From Methanosphaera stadtmanae (GTDB lineage: Archaea; Methanobacteriota; Methanobacteria; Methanobacteriales; Methanobacteriaceae): a stretch of DNA of 57,453 nt. Shown one piece after another: positions 36,911 through 45,575 of the stretch. Positions within the stretch are counted from its first letter, which is position 1; the number at the start of each line of letters is the position of its first letter. The notes beneath the pieces were generated by a model. That model saw only the letters and a program-made list of their open reading frames with translations, made no database searches and was not told where the DNA came from. The position numbers and the translations under genes were made by a program. The stretch lies in assembly GCA_015062825.1 (NCBI GenBank), contig SUTR01000010.1, positions 1 to 57,453 on the forward strand, given 5' to 3'.

Positions 36911-37336
36911 ATGAACTCATTAAATAAAATAATCAAGGTTGTTTTAATTGCAATATTAATCATTGCAGTTTTATCCGTCATTTACTTAGTTGTTATTCAT
37001 AATCCTGGACAGGATTACTCTGAATTTTATATATTAGACAATAATCATAACACTTCTAATTATCCCAATAATTTGACTGTTGGCCAATCAGGAGAACTTA
37101 TTGTTGGTATACAAAATCAGGAACATGAATCAACAAATTATACTGTAGAAATAAAGAAAGATGGACAATTACTCGATAAATTTAATAAAACATTAACAAA
37201 TCATGAGTGTGCAGAGACTCCTTTTTATTTTAAAGCAGATAAAAGTGGAGAAGAACAGGAAATAGAATTCACATTATATAAAAATAACATTACTAACCCG
37301 TATCGAACTTTATCATTTAAATATAATGTAAACTAG
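36911..37336 (+). CDS. DUF1616-like membrane-anchored protein
   Basis: 141 residues. One N-terminal span (VVLIAILIIAVLSVIYLVVI, about 9-28) is followed by an outward domain with EFYILDNNHNTSNYPNNLTV and ELIVGIQNQEHESTNYTVEI, the hallmark of the DUF1616 C-terminal domain (FTEFYILG...YP.NLTVGE, VIVGI.N.E...NYTV). The domain resembles a single Ig-like fold with sequons for N-glycosylation. It is the last gene before the glycan locus and could take part in cell-surface assembly, but no role is known. Confidence 0.7.
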   Translation: MNSLNKIIKVVLIAILIIAVLSVIYLVVIHNPGQDYSEFYILDNNHNTSNYPNNLTVGQSGELIVGIQNQEHESTNYTVEIKKDGQLLDKFNKTLTNHECAETPFYFKADKSGEEQEIEFTLYKNNITNPYRTLSFKYNVN

Positions 37337-37412
37337 TGAAAAGATAAAATAAGATAAAAAACAAAAAATAAACTTAGTGTATCTCTTAAATAGAATGTGA
37401 GGAATAAAATTT

Positions 37413-38360
37413 ATGAAAAATAAACAATGTGTTGTTACTGGAGGAGCAGGATTTATCGGTTCACACATTACCGAACAATTATTAGAAGAAGGAGCATCCA
37501 AAGTTACTATAGTTGACAATATGTCAACAGGAAAAATTGAAAATTTAAAAGATTTAGACCATGACAGAATAGAATTAGTATGTGCAGATATTACAGAAAG
37601 CAATTTAAATCATATCTTTGAAGGACATGACTATGTATTTCATGAAGCTGCCCTAATAAGCGTACCTGAAAGTATTGAAAAACCTGAAGAAACCAACAAG
37701 GTCAATATTGAAGGATCATTTAATGTTTTAAAAGCAGCTAAAGAATCAAATATCAAAAAAGTAGTTTCTGCTTCATCTGCTGCAGTATATGGAGAAACAG
37801 AAGTTTTACCTAATAGTGAAGACTTACCATTACAACCACTTAGTCCATATGCAGTATCCAAATCAACTTTAGAATTATATTCATATACCTTTACAAATAC
37901 ATATAATCTTCCAGCCGCATGTCTTAGATATTTTAATGTATTTGGTCCAAGACAAAATATGAACTCAGCATATAGCGGAGTAATACCAAAATTTATCAAT
38001 GCACTTTTAAACGACCAAAGACCTATAATATTTGGTGATGGAGAGCAAACAAGAGATTTTATTTATGCCAAAAATATTGCAAAGGCCAATATTGAAATTG
38101 CAAAAAGTGATGTTGTAGGTACATATAACGTTGCTCATGGAAAAAGAACCAGCATCAATGATTTACTACAACAAATATGTGACATTATGGACTGTGACTT
38201 CAATCCAGAATATAAGCCTAGACAACCAGGAGACATAAAACATTCTGTTGCTGATGTTACAAAAGCCGTTAATGATTTTGGATTTGAAAGTGAAAATGAT
38301 TTTACAAGTGAATTAAAGGAAACTGTAGACTTTTTTGTAAATGAATTTGAAAACAACTAA
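37413..38360 (+). CDS. NAD-dependent UDP-sugar 4-epimerase (extended SDR)
   Basis: 315 residues. The N-terminal GGAGFIGSH motif (about 10-18) binds NAD. SASSAAVYGE (about 121-130) and YAVSK (Tyr-x3-Lys, about 149-153) are the catalytic elements, and RYFNVFGPRQNM with RDFIYAKNIAKAN are typical of GalE/WbpP-type enzymes. The WbpP-like features allow UDP-GlcNAc/GalNAc or UDP-Glc/Gal; sequence does not decide which. UDP-galactose made here would feed the UDP-galactopyranose mutase two genes downstream. TGAGGAA precedes the ATG. It begins a plus-strand run ending at 43130. Confidence 0.85.
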   Translation: MKNKQCVVTGGAGFIGSHITEQLLEEGASKVTIVDNMSTGKIENLKDLDHDRIELVCADITESNLNHIFEGHDYVFHEAALISVPESIEKPEETNKVNIEGSFNVLKAAKESNIKKVVSASSAAVYGETEVLPNSEDLPLQPLSPYAVSKSTLELYSYTFTNTYNLPAACLRYFNVFGPRQNMNSAYSGVIPKFINALLNDQRPIIFGDGEQTRDFIYAKNIAKANIEIAKSDVVGTYNVAHGKRTSINDLLQQICDIMDCDFNPEYKPRQPGDIKHSVADVTKAVNDFGFESENDFTSELKETVDFFVNEFENN

Positions 38361-38406
38361 TTTTCTTTCTTTTTTAACTTTATTAAATACTATTCGAGGA
38401 TAAACA

Positions 38407-39708
38407 ATGATTTCAAGAATGAAAGCTATACTAAAAAACAATGACTATAAGAAAATCCTCGAAAATATGCTTTCATTAACGGGACTGCAATTTGCAAGTT
38501 ACATTTTACCCCTTATCACATTACCCTACCTTACATGGATTTTAGGACCTGAATTATTTGGACTTACACAGTATGCCATTAGTCTAATTACATATTTTCA
38601 ACTCTTAACAGACTATGGATTTAATCTATCAGCCACTAGAGAGCTTGCAATTATAAAAGAAGACAATAGCAAGGTATCCCGAATATTTAATTCAGTGATG
38701 ACCATCAAGATATTACTAACAGTTTTAAGTTTCCTAATACTGTTTATAATAGTATCATTTATTCCAAAGTTCAGTGCAGATGCCAATGTATATTACCTGA
38801 CATTTGGAATGGTTATAGGATATATGCTATTTCCAACCTGGCTATTCCAAGGTTTGGAGTATATGAAATACACCAGCATACTCAACATAATTGGAAAAAT
38901 ATTATTCACAGTATTGATATTTGTATTTATCCATAACAAGGCAGATTATATTCTTGTTCCATTGATAAATTCATTAGGTTTAATTATTGTAGGAATTCTT
39001 GGATTGTATATAGCTATTACAAGATTTGATATAAAATTAGAGCGTCCAAGAAAAGAAGATTTGATACATCACCTAAAGGAAGGATGGCATGTCTTTGTAT
39101 CCACGATTGCTATGAGCATGTATACTACTACTAATACGTTTCTTTTAGGATTACTAACCAACAATACACTTGTAGGTTATTATAGCATTGCCGAAAAGAT
39201 TATATTAGCAGTAAATGGATTGATAAATCCAATATCCCAAGCATTATATCCATTTATCAGCAGACGTGTAAACGATAATAAGAAGGGTAGCATAATATTT
39301 ATCAGAAAGATTTCAAGAATAATGGCAGTTGTAGGATTAGTATTAAGTATTGGACTATTCATATTTGCAAAACCATTAATCATATTGGTATTTGGAAGTA
39401 CATATGCCTCATCAGTACCAATACTGCAAATATTATCTATTATACCACTTGCCGTTTCATTAAGTACAATATTTGGAATACAAACCATGCTTACCTTTAA
39501 TTATAAAAAGGCATTTACTAAAATTGTACTTATAGGAGGAATACTAGATATTATACTAGGAATAATACTTATATTATTATTAAATGAAATAGGAATATCA
39601 ATATCATTTGCAATAACAGAAATATTTATTACAGTTGCAATGTTTATATTTTTACAACAAAAGGGAATAAAGATTATTGGAAAAATTGAAGAAAATGAAA
39701 TAACATGA
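38407..39708 (+). CDS. Wzx-like polysaccharide flippase
   Basis: 433 residues with about twelve spans. The N-terminal part ENMLSLTGLQFASYILPLIT ... LPYLTWILGPELFGLTQYA is characteristic of the RfbX/Wzx branch of the MOP superfamily, which moves lipid-linked oligosaccharides across the membrane. A GAGGAT site precedes the ATG and the next gene starts 15 bases after the stop. A second, only distantly similar flippase is encoded at 40965, suggesting two lipid-linked products or a redundant system. Confidence 0.88.
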   Translation: MISRMKAILKNNDYKKILENMLSLTGLQFASYILPLITLPYLTWILGPELFGLTQYAISLITYFQLLTDYGFNLSATRELAIIKEDNSKVSRIFNSVMTIKILLTVLSFLILFIIVSFIPKFSADANVYYLTFGMVIGYMLFPTWLFQGLEYMKYTSILNIIGKILFTVLIFVFIHNKADYILVPLINSLGLIIVGILGLYIAITRFDIKLERPRKEDLIHHLKEGWHVFVSTIAMSMYTTTNTFLLGLLTNNTLVGYYSIAEKIILAVNGLINPISQALYPFISRRVNDNKKGSIIFIRKISRIMAVVGLVLSIGLFIFAKPLIILVFGSTYASSVPILQILSIIPLAVSLSTIFGIQTMLTFNYKKAFTKIVLIGGILDIILGIILILLLNEIGISISFAITEIFITVAMFIFLQQKGIKIIGKIEENEIT

Positions 39709-39723
39709 AAAGAGGTGAATTGA

Positions 39724-40890
39724 TTGTCATATGATTTTATTATTGTAGGAGCAGGAATTGGAGGAATAACAATTGCAGAACAATTAGCCAATATCCTCAA
39801 CAAGAAAGTCTTAATAATAGAAAAAAGAAATCATATTGGTGGAAACTGCTATGATTACTATAATGAAGATGGAATATTAGTTCATAAATATGGTCCACAC
39901 ATCTTCCATACAAACAATAGACGTGTTTACAATTACCTCTCATTATATACAAGTTGGATAATCTATAATCATAAAGTACTAGGCAAGATTGAAAATACCC
40001 TTGCACCAATACCATTTAACCTGATAAGTATTGATAAATGTATGCCACAAGATGCAGATAAAATTAAAAAAGCATTATTAGATGAATATGCAGTAAATGA
40101 TAGCATAAAAATATTGGATATGAAAAAATCATCAAGAAGGGAAATTAAACAATTAGCCGATTATGTTTATGAAAATGTATTCCTACATTACACAGAAAAA
40201 TTCTGGAATCTTAAACCAGAAGAGTTAGATCCATCAGTAACAGGAAGAGTTCCTGTAAATGTATCCTATGATTGTAGATATTTTCAGGACATGTATCAGG
40301 GAATTCCCAGCGAAGGATATACTGTAATGTTTAATAATATGATATCCAACCATAATATAAACATTCTATTGGAGAAAGATTATAAAGACATTTTAACCGT
40401 TGACTATGAAAATAAAAGAGTGTTATTCTATGATGAAGAATTTGATGGTGAAATCATATTTACAGGCATGATAGATGAATTCTTTGACTATAAGTATGGA
40501 CACCTGCCATATAGATCACTGATATTTGTAGATGAAACTATTGATGAGACCAAGTTTCAGGAGAATTCTACCATAAACTATCCGAATGATTATCATTTTA
40601 CTAGAATAACAGAATATAAATATTTAACAAGACAGGTACATGATAAAACAACCATCCAATTTGAATATCCAATCAAATACGACCCTAATGCTGATGAAGG
40701 AAATATCCCATATTATCCAATACCACAAGCCAAAAATGAAGAATTATATGAGAAATACAAAGCATATTCTGAAGAATTTGAAAATGTGACATTTCTTGGA
40801 AGATTAGCTGAATACCAATATATGAATATGGACAAAGTAGTTGAAAAAGCATTAGATTTAGTGGATAAATTTATAGATAAATCAAAATAA
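39724..40890 (+). CDS. glf: UDP-galactopyranose mutase
   Basis: 388 residues, normal length. FIIVGAGIGGITIAEQLA (about 4-21) binds FAD, then IEKRNHIGGNCYDYYNEDG and VHKYGPHIFHTNNRRVYNYL are diagnostic Glf sequence. The conserved arginines occur in FTRITEYKYL and the C-terminal FLGRLAEYQYMNMDKV. The flavoenzyme interconverts UDP-galactopyranose and UDP-galactofuranose, so the locus probably makes a galactofuranose-containing glycan. The start is TTG after AGAGGTGA. It is encoded between two flippase genes. Confidence 0.95.
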   Translation: MSYDFIIVGAGIGGITIAEQLANILNKKVLIIEKRNHIGGNCYDYYNEDGILVHKYGPHIFHTNNRRVYNYLSLYTSWIIYNHKVLGKIENTLAPIPFNLISIDKCMPQDADKIKKALLDEYAVNDSIKILDMKKSSRREIKQLADYVYENVFLHYTEKFWNLKPEELDPSVTGRVPVNVSYDCRYFQDMYQGIPSEGYTVMFNNMISNHNINILLEKDYKDILTVDYENKRVLFYDEEFDGEIIFTGMIDEFFDYKYGHLPYRSLIFVDETIDETKFQENSTINYPNDYHFTRITEYKYLTRQVHDKTTIQFEYPIKYDPNADEGNIPYYPIPQAKNEELYEKYKAYSEEFENVTFLGRLAEYQYMNMDKVVEKALDLVDKFIDKSK

Positions 40891-40964
40891 CACAGAAGAT
40901 AACATATCTTTTATTAATTAAAGAATTTTTAGAAATCCTAGATTAATTTATCATAAGTGATTAT

Positions 40965-42410
40965 ATGAGTACTGTTAAAACTTTAGTAAAAAATACCAGT
41001 GTATTGTTTCTTTCACAGATGATTAGTTATGTTTTAGCATTTTTTTATACATTATATTCTGCCAGATACTTGGGAACCACTAATTTTGGAATAATATCCT
41101 TTGCAACAGCTATTTCAGGATTATTTTCCATATTTACAGATTTAGGATTATCAACGTTGACTATTCGTGAAGTTGCTAAAGATAAATCAAAAACATACTC
41201 CTATCTTGGAAATCATGGAAGTATGAAGCTAATATTATCTATTGTAACTATGCTTCTGCTTGTAATATTTGTTAATATAGGTACATTTGATGACATTACA
41301 AAGTATGTAGTATATCTTATAGGATCATCTGTTATAATAAATGCTTTTAGCGGAGTATTTACCTCAATGTTTAGAGCATATGAACAGATGGAATATCAGT
41401 CTATTGCAGAAATCATCAATGCAAGCACCATGTTTATAGGAATTCTCATATGTGTTTTTACACAACAGTCTGTAATAATGGTATCATTAGTATATGTCAT
41501 TGCATCCCTAGCCGTACTGCTATATAACTTTGCCATGTGTACAAAAAATTATGGATTAATACACTTCCAGTTTAATACCAAATTATGGAAGTACCTTATA
41601 ATAAATGCATATCCCCTAGCAATTACTAGCATATTTGCATTGATTTCATTTAAAATGAATACAATCATCCTAAATATGTTAGTCAGTCCTGCATCCGTAG
41701 GAGAATACACAGCAGCATTCAATCTTATGCAAGCATTAATATTCATACCAACAGTATATTCAACAGCAATACTTCCAATATTTGCAAAATTCTATGTAAA
41801 CAGTAAAGAAATGCTTGATTATTCATATAAGAAATCATTGAAATATTTGACAATACTAAGCATGCCTATTGTTATAGGTACAACGGTCCTATCAGATAAG
41901 ATTATCCTATTCATATATGGAGCTGCCTATTCTAATGCAATAGAAGTATTGGCACTTATCATATGGGCACTTCCAGCAATATTCCTAAGTTATGTGCTGG
42001 GAACAAGCATTGCATCAATCAACAAGCAACATGAAACACTTAAGGCAACATTTATCATAATGATTCTTAGTTTAGTGGGTAACTTAATCTTTATACATTT
42101 CTTTGGTGCAATGGGTGCTGCATTAGTAACTGTAATGAATGAGGTAAGTATGGTAATCTTCTACATATACATAATGCACAAGGCAGGTTACTCCGTTCCT
42201 ATAAAAAGCATTCTAATCAAACCATTTATTGCAAGTCTTGTAATGGGTGCTGTCATATACATATTTAATCTTGACTTGTTTATTAGCATAGGATTAGGTA
42301 TTGTAGTATATGCCATAATGGTACTTGTACTTAGAATAATTGATAATGATGACTGGAATATCTTTAAAGAATTAATTCCAAATAAAATCTTAGAGAAACT
42401 TAACTTATGA
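40965..42410 (+). CDS. oligosaccharide flippase (MOP superfamily)
   Basis: 481 residues and about fourteen spans, longer than the first flippase. VKNTSVLFLSQMISYVLAFF, then YSARYLGTTNFGIISFATAI and FTDLGLSTLTIREVAKDKS are typical of the archaeal/bacterial polysaccharide-transport family. AAGTGAT precedes the ATG and the next gene follows within 15 bases. Product: a lipid-linked oligosaccharide moved to the outer face. Which of the two flippases serves the phosphonate-modified glycan cannot be decided. Confidence 0.88.
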   Translation: MSTVKTLVKNTSVLFLSQMISYVLAFFYTLYSARYLGTTNFGIISFATAISGLFSIFTDLGLSTLTIREVAKDKSKTYSYLGNHGSMKLILSIVTMLLLVIFVNIGTFDDITKYVVYLIGSSVIINAFSGVFTSMFRAYEQMEYQSIAEIINASTMFIGILICVFTQQSVIMVSLVYVIASLAVLLYNFAMCTKNYGLIHFQFNTKLWKYLIINAYPLAITSIFALISFKMNTIILNMLVSPASVGEYTAAFNLMQALIFIPTVYSTAILPIFAKFYVNSKEMLDYSYKKSLKYLTILSMPIVIGTTVLSDKIILFIYGAAYSNAIEVLALIIWALPAIFLSYVLGTSIASINKQHETLKATFIIMILSLVGNLIFIHFFGAMGAALVTVMNEVSMVIFYIYIMHKAGYSVPIKSILIKPFIASLVMGAVIYIFNLDLFISIGLGIVVYAIMVLVLRIIDNDDWNIFKELIPNKILEKLNL

Positions 42411-42425
42411 GTATGGATGATTAAT

Positions 42426-43130
42426 ATGATGAGTATAATATGTGTATATAATAATAAAGAGATATTGGATGAGTATTTAGTTAAGAGTTTATCCAAACAG
42501 GATGTTGAATATGAATTGATTCTTGTTGACAATAGAAAGAATGAATTTAGTAGTGCAGCCAGTGCCCTTAACTATGGTGCTCAAAAAGCTCATGGTGATT
42601 ATTATGTATTTGCTCATCAGGACATTAATTTCACAAAAGATGATTGGCTAAAAAGTACTGAAGAGGAGATTAATAATCTTTCAAATGTAGGTATAGTTGG
42701 TGTTGCTGGAAAAATTAATGACAGTTTAGTATATAGCAATATCAAACAAGGATTAGATCCTGTTGATGTCAGTCCATATAAACTAGATTGGACAAAAGCT
42801 GCAAGTACACTTGATGAATGCATACTCATAATACCAAAAGAGGTATTTGAAGACCATCCCTTTGATGAAGAAAATTGTGATAACTGGCATTTATATGGTG
42901 TGGACTATGTTTTATCAATTAAAAAGAAAGGACTAGAGGCTTATCTTATTCCCACCATGTTAGAACACCGCTCTAAAGGTGCATCAATGTCAGAAGGTTA
43001 TTATATTACATTATCAAAGTTACAAAAAAAGCATTTTAGTACTGGTTTAATACGTACCTGTATGGGTGATTGGTTTACCTTTATTCCAGTTAAAATTCAA
43101 AGATGGATAAAAAAATATAAAATGTATTGA
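42426..43130 (+). CDS. GT2-like glycosyltransferase
   Basis: About 234 residues. SIICVYNNKEILDEYLVKSL, ELILVDNRKNEFSSAASALN and GDYYVFAHQDINFTKDDWL give a GT-A fold, with AHQD in the place of the DxD metal site. The later DNWHLYGVDYVLSIKKKGLEAYLI and LEHRSKGAS suggest the Glyco_tranf_2_5-type branch (StrF-like). No membrane span is present, so it acts at the inner face. I prefer ATG 42426, because GGATGATT gives normal spacing to it; the upstream ATG at 42417 lies within that site. Its stop meets the convergent msvR-like gene after two bases. Confidence 0.75.
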   Translation: MMSIICVYNNKEILDEYLVKSLSKQDVEYELILVDNRKNEFSSAASALNYGAQKAHGDYYVFAHQDINFTKDDWLKSTEEEINNLSNVGIVGVAGKINDSLVYSNIKQGLDPVDVSPYKLDWTKAASTLDECILIIPKEVFEDHPFDEENCDNWHLYGVDYVLSIKKKGLEAYLIPTMLEHRSKGASMSEGYYITLSKLQKKHFSTGLIRTCMGDWFTFIPVKIQRWIKKYKMY

Positions 43131-43132
43131 CC

Positions 43133-43870
43133 TTATAAGTCAACAATAAATGTACATGAATCGTCAAATTTAGAGATACATTCTACTTCTTCTATGAAAA
43201 TCTCTTTTCCATAATATATCTCTAAAATTCCTTTCAATATTCCCTTTGTCATATTACATGTAGGTAAATTATATTGAATGTTAAAACATTCTTTACAATC
43301 ATTATTTTTAAATATTAATGGTTCAACACTAGAAACCTTTAATTCTCCAAGACCTAATTGTTCGAATTTTTCCTTGATTTGTTCAAGTAATTCTTCCAGT
43401 GTTTCATATTTAAATTCTTCATGTAATGATTTGCCTATAATTTGACCTGTTGCTACTTCTAAAGGTTCCAATTGTAATCCATGCAACAACAATGTTGACT
43501 TAAATTGTCTGAATACTTCAAAATATAATTTTTCTTTATTGTTTATTTCATCAGTAATTTCTGGAGATTTATAAATTATCTTATCTGGATATATTTCTCC
43601 AATATAATCTGATACGACATAAAATAGTTTGCTTCTTCTATCCAAAGGATGTGATTTGTAATTTATTATTCCTTCATCAATTAGATTTTTTAAGTGAACA
43701 GAAATTGTTGATTTTGATTTACCTGTCTTACTAACTATTTCTGCTTCACTGACTTGACCATCTAATATGTTTAAGATTTGTATTTTTATAGGACTATCAA
43801 CAATCTTAATACCCTTATTTGTAGAATAAATTTTAATCTTTATGTCGTTATAATTGGTTATAGGCATCAT
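43133..43870 (-). CDS. msvR: MsvR-like redox-responsive transcription regulator
   Basis: 245 residues from tandem ATG codons at 43870/43867. A longer open frame to 44077 encodes only low-complexity hydrophobic sequence and is not the real N-terminus. Domains: ArsR-like winged helix (about 20-90; SEAEIVSKTGKSKSTISVHL is the recognition region) and a C-terminal V4R domain (about 110-245). Cysteines at 192, 195, 205, 231 and 239 are placed as in MsvR, the methanogen-specific regulator whose V4R cysteines respond to redox state. It lies tail-to-tail with the glycosyltransferase gene. No ribosome-binding site is visible and a TATA box lies 30 bases upstream, suggesting a leaderless message. Confidence 0.75.
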   Translation of the reverse strand: MMPITNYNDIKIKIYSTNKGIKIVDSPIKIQILNILDGQVSEAEIVSKTGKSKSTISVHLKNLIDEGIINYKSHPLDRRSKLFYVVSDYIGEIYPDKIIYKSPEITDEINNKEKLYFEVFRQFKSTLLLHGLQLEPLEVATGQIIGKSLHEEFKYETLEELLEQIKEKFEQLGLGELKVSSVEPLIFKNNDCKECFNIQYNLPTCNMTKGILKGILEIYYGKEIFIEEVECISKFDDSCTFIVDL

Positions 43871-43891
43871 AATTATTTGTATGTTAAAAAT

Positions 43892-43907
43892 CAAATATAA
43901 ATATTTT
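43892..43907 (-). promoter_or_regulatory. TATA box of the msvR-like gene
   Basis: On the minus strand AAAATATTTATATTTG, about 30 bases before the ATG at 43870. That spacing predicts transcription starting at or a few bases before the start codon. Confidence 0.45.
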
Positions 43908-43968
43908 CTAGATAAAATATTAAAAGAGTGATTATTCATTTTAAAAAATAGGATAAATTCATTAATGA

Positions 43969-43984
43969 TACTTAAGAATACGAA
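43969..43984. promoter_or_regulatory. possible MsvR-box-like dyad
   Basis: On the minus strand TTCGTA-TTCT-TAAGTA. The published MsvR site, as I recall it, is TTCGTA-N4-TACGAA, so one half matches fully and the other at four of six positions. It lies about 100 bases before the msvR-like start, upstream of its TATA box. MsvR is known to regulate itself in Methanothermobacter; binding here is inference. Confidence 0.35.
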
Positions 43985-44428
43985 CAAATTTATATTATTA
44001 TAGTGTATTAAATAATATGGAAAATTATTATATTTAAAAAATTTATAATTAATTAAAATAAATAATATAAAAAGCATTTAATTAATATTAGTTAATTTAA
44101 TTTTATAAATAAAATTATTATAGAAATCTAAGTTGTTTATGGAATTAATATTGTATTTTAAAGATATTAAATTATAATTAGATTTATTTAAACTTGAATA
44201 ATTTTCTTAAAATATTAAAAAATAAGAATTAATAGAGCATAATATATAAAGAGAAAGAAAATAAAGAATAATCTTAATTAAAGCATTTGTAAAAGGCTTT
44301 TATTTGGTTATTTTTTCTAAAAATATTGAAAAAATATAAATAATATTTGTACAAAAATGATTAAAGATTAATTAGAATAATTTAATTAAGAAATTTTAAT
44401 ATTCAAAAGAAAATAAGAAAAAAATAAA

Positions 44429-45559
44429 TTAGTAACATTTTAACAATATTTCTTTAACTTGTTGTTGAGTAAAAACTACAGGATTATTATCCATCCGTCC
44501 ACCAGTAAACGTAAGTTTAATTATATCATCAATATCATCCAATTTAATTCCAAATTCAGATAATTTAAGTACCTGAATATTCCCTGATACATTTTCAATC
44601 CATACATCAATTTCATCAACAGAATCCACACCCCAAGCATCCAAGAACAAATCCAAATTTTGAATATAATCCATATTTTGTTTAAGTACCTCAGATAATG
44701 TTAAACTTACAGCTAATCCATGAGGTATTCCATAAAGCAATGTTAAAGGATAACTTATGGAATGACAAGCAGTTGTTCTAGTATTGGAAAATGCCAAACC
44801 TGCAAAAAATGCTCCCATATACACTTTCTTTCTATATTCAAGGTTGTTTAAATCATCCAAAACCAATGGAAGATACTTTACAATAAGGGATATTGCATCT
44901 GTTGACAATACCTGAACAATACTATTTGTTGAGACAGACCAATAGGCCTCACATGCATGGGATAATGCATCCAATGCAGTAGATAACGTTAATTTTTTAG
45001 GCAATGAAAGTGTTAGTTCTGGTACAAGCCATGACTCTGTAGGATATAAGTAATCTGCATCGACTGAATATTTCTTAGTATTGTCGAAGTCCCATACTGT
45101 TGCCCATTTAGTACAGTCAGATCCTGTTCCGGCAGTTGTTGATGAAGCAATTATAGGAATATAATCAGTATTTTCTAAGTATTTCTTTGAAGTTATTAAG
45201 TCGACTACCTCTTCAACAGATATAACCCCATTGTCACTAAATGAATATAATGCAGAGATTACCTTTGCAAAATCTATAGTAGTTCCTCCACCAATTGCAA
45301 TTATTAATTCAGGCCTTTTTATAATTCTTTTAAAGTAATCAGAGATTAAATGAGTATCCAAACTTTTTAAGCTTTCATCAAAAATCACTAAACTTTCATC
45401 AAATCCCTTCAAGATTTCATCAAGATTATTACTTTCTATTAAGCGTTTACTTCCAATGAAAACCACATTGCTTTTTGTTGAAAATTCATCCAATCTATTT
45501 TTCAATTCATCAACATCATATTCATAGAATGTTATTGGAACATTAAATACCCAATCCAT
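44429..45559 (-). CDS. iron-type alcohol dehydrogenase, probable phosphonoacetaldehyde reductase
   Basis: 376 residues of the Fe-ADH family. AIGGGTTIDFAKVISA (about 88-103) binds NAD(P). The metal ligands lie in STALDALSHACEAYWS and FSNTRTTACHSISYPL and in PHGLAVSL. It resembles PhpC-type reductases that turn phosphonoacetaldehyde into 2-hydroxyethylphosphonate. It is the last gene of the four-gene phosphonate operon, 16 bases after the phosphonopyruvate decarboxylase gene. No 2-aminoethylphosphonate transaminase is encoded nearby. The family assignment is firm; the substrate is inferred from the operon. Confidence 0.8.
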   Translation of the reverse strand: MDWVFNVPITFYEYDVDELKNRLDEFSTKSNVVFIGSKRLIESNNLDEILKGFDESLVIFDESLKSLDTHLISDYFKRIIKRPELIIAIGGGTTIDFAKVISALYSFSDNGVISVEEVVDLITSKKYLENTDYIPIIASSTTAGTGSDCTKWATVWDFDNTKKYSVDADYLYPTESWLVPELTLSLPKKLTLSTALDALSHACEAYWSVSTNSIVQVLSTDAISLIVKYLPLVLDDLNNLEYRKKVYMGAFFAGLAFSNTRTTACHSISYPLTLLYGIPHGLAVSLTLSEVLKQNMDYIQNLDLFLDAWGVDSVDEIDVWIENVSGNIQVLKLSEFGIKLDDIDDIIKLTFTGGRMDNNPVVFTQQQVKEILLKCY

Positions 45560-45575
45560 ATGTTTTCCTCCATAA

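Larger units (their letters stand above)
43871..44428. other. gene-free region upstream of msvR and downstream of the phosphonate operon
   Basis: Extremely A/T-rich. It holds the msvR-like TATA box (43892-43907) and a box-like element at 43969-43984 (both listed). The rest (44000-44428) shows no gene, RNA or clear terminator. Confidence 0.5.

Noticed and set aside
43871-44077. N-terminal hydrophobic extension of the MsvR-like protein
   Set aside because: Low-complexity, overlaps the promoter, and absent from the known MsvR architecture.
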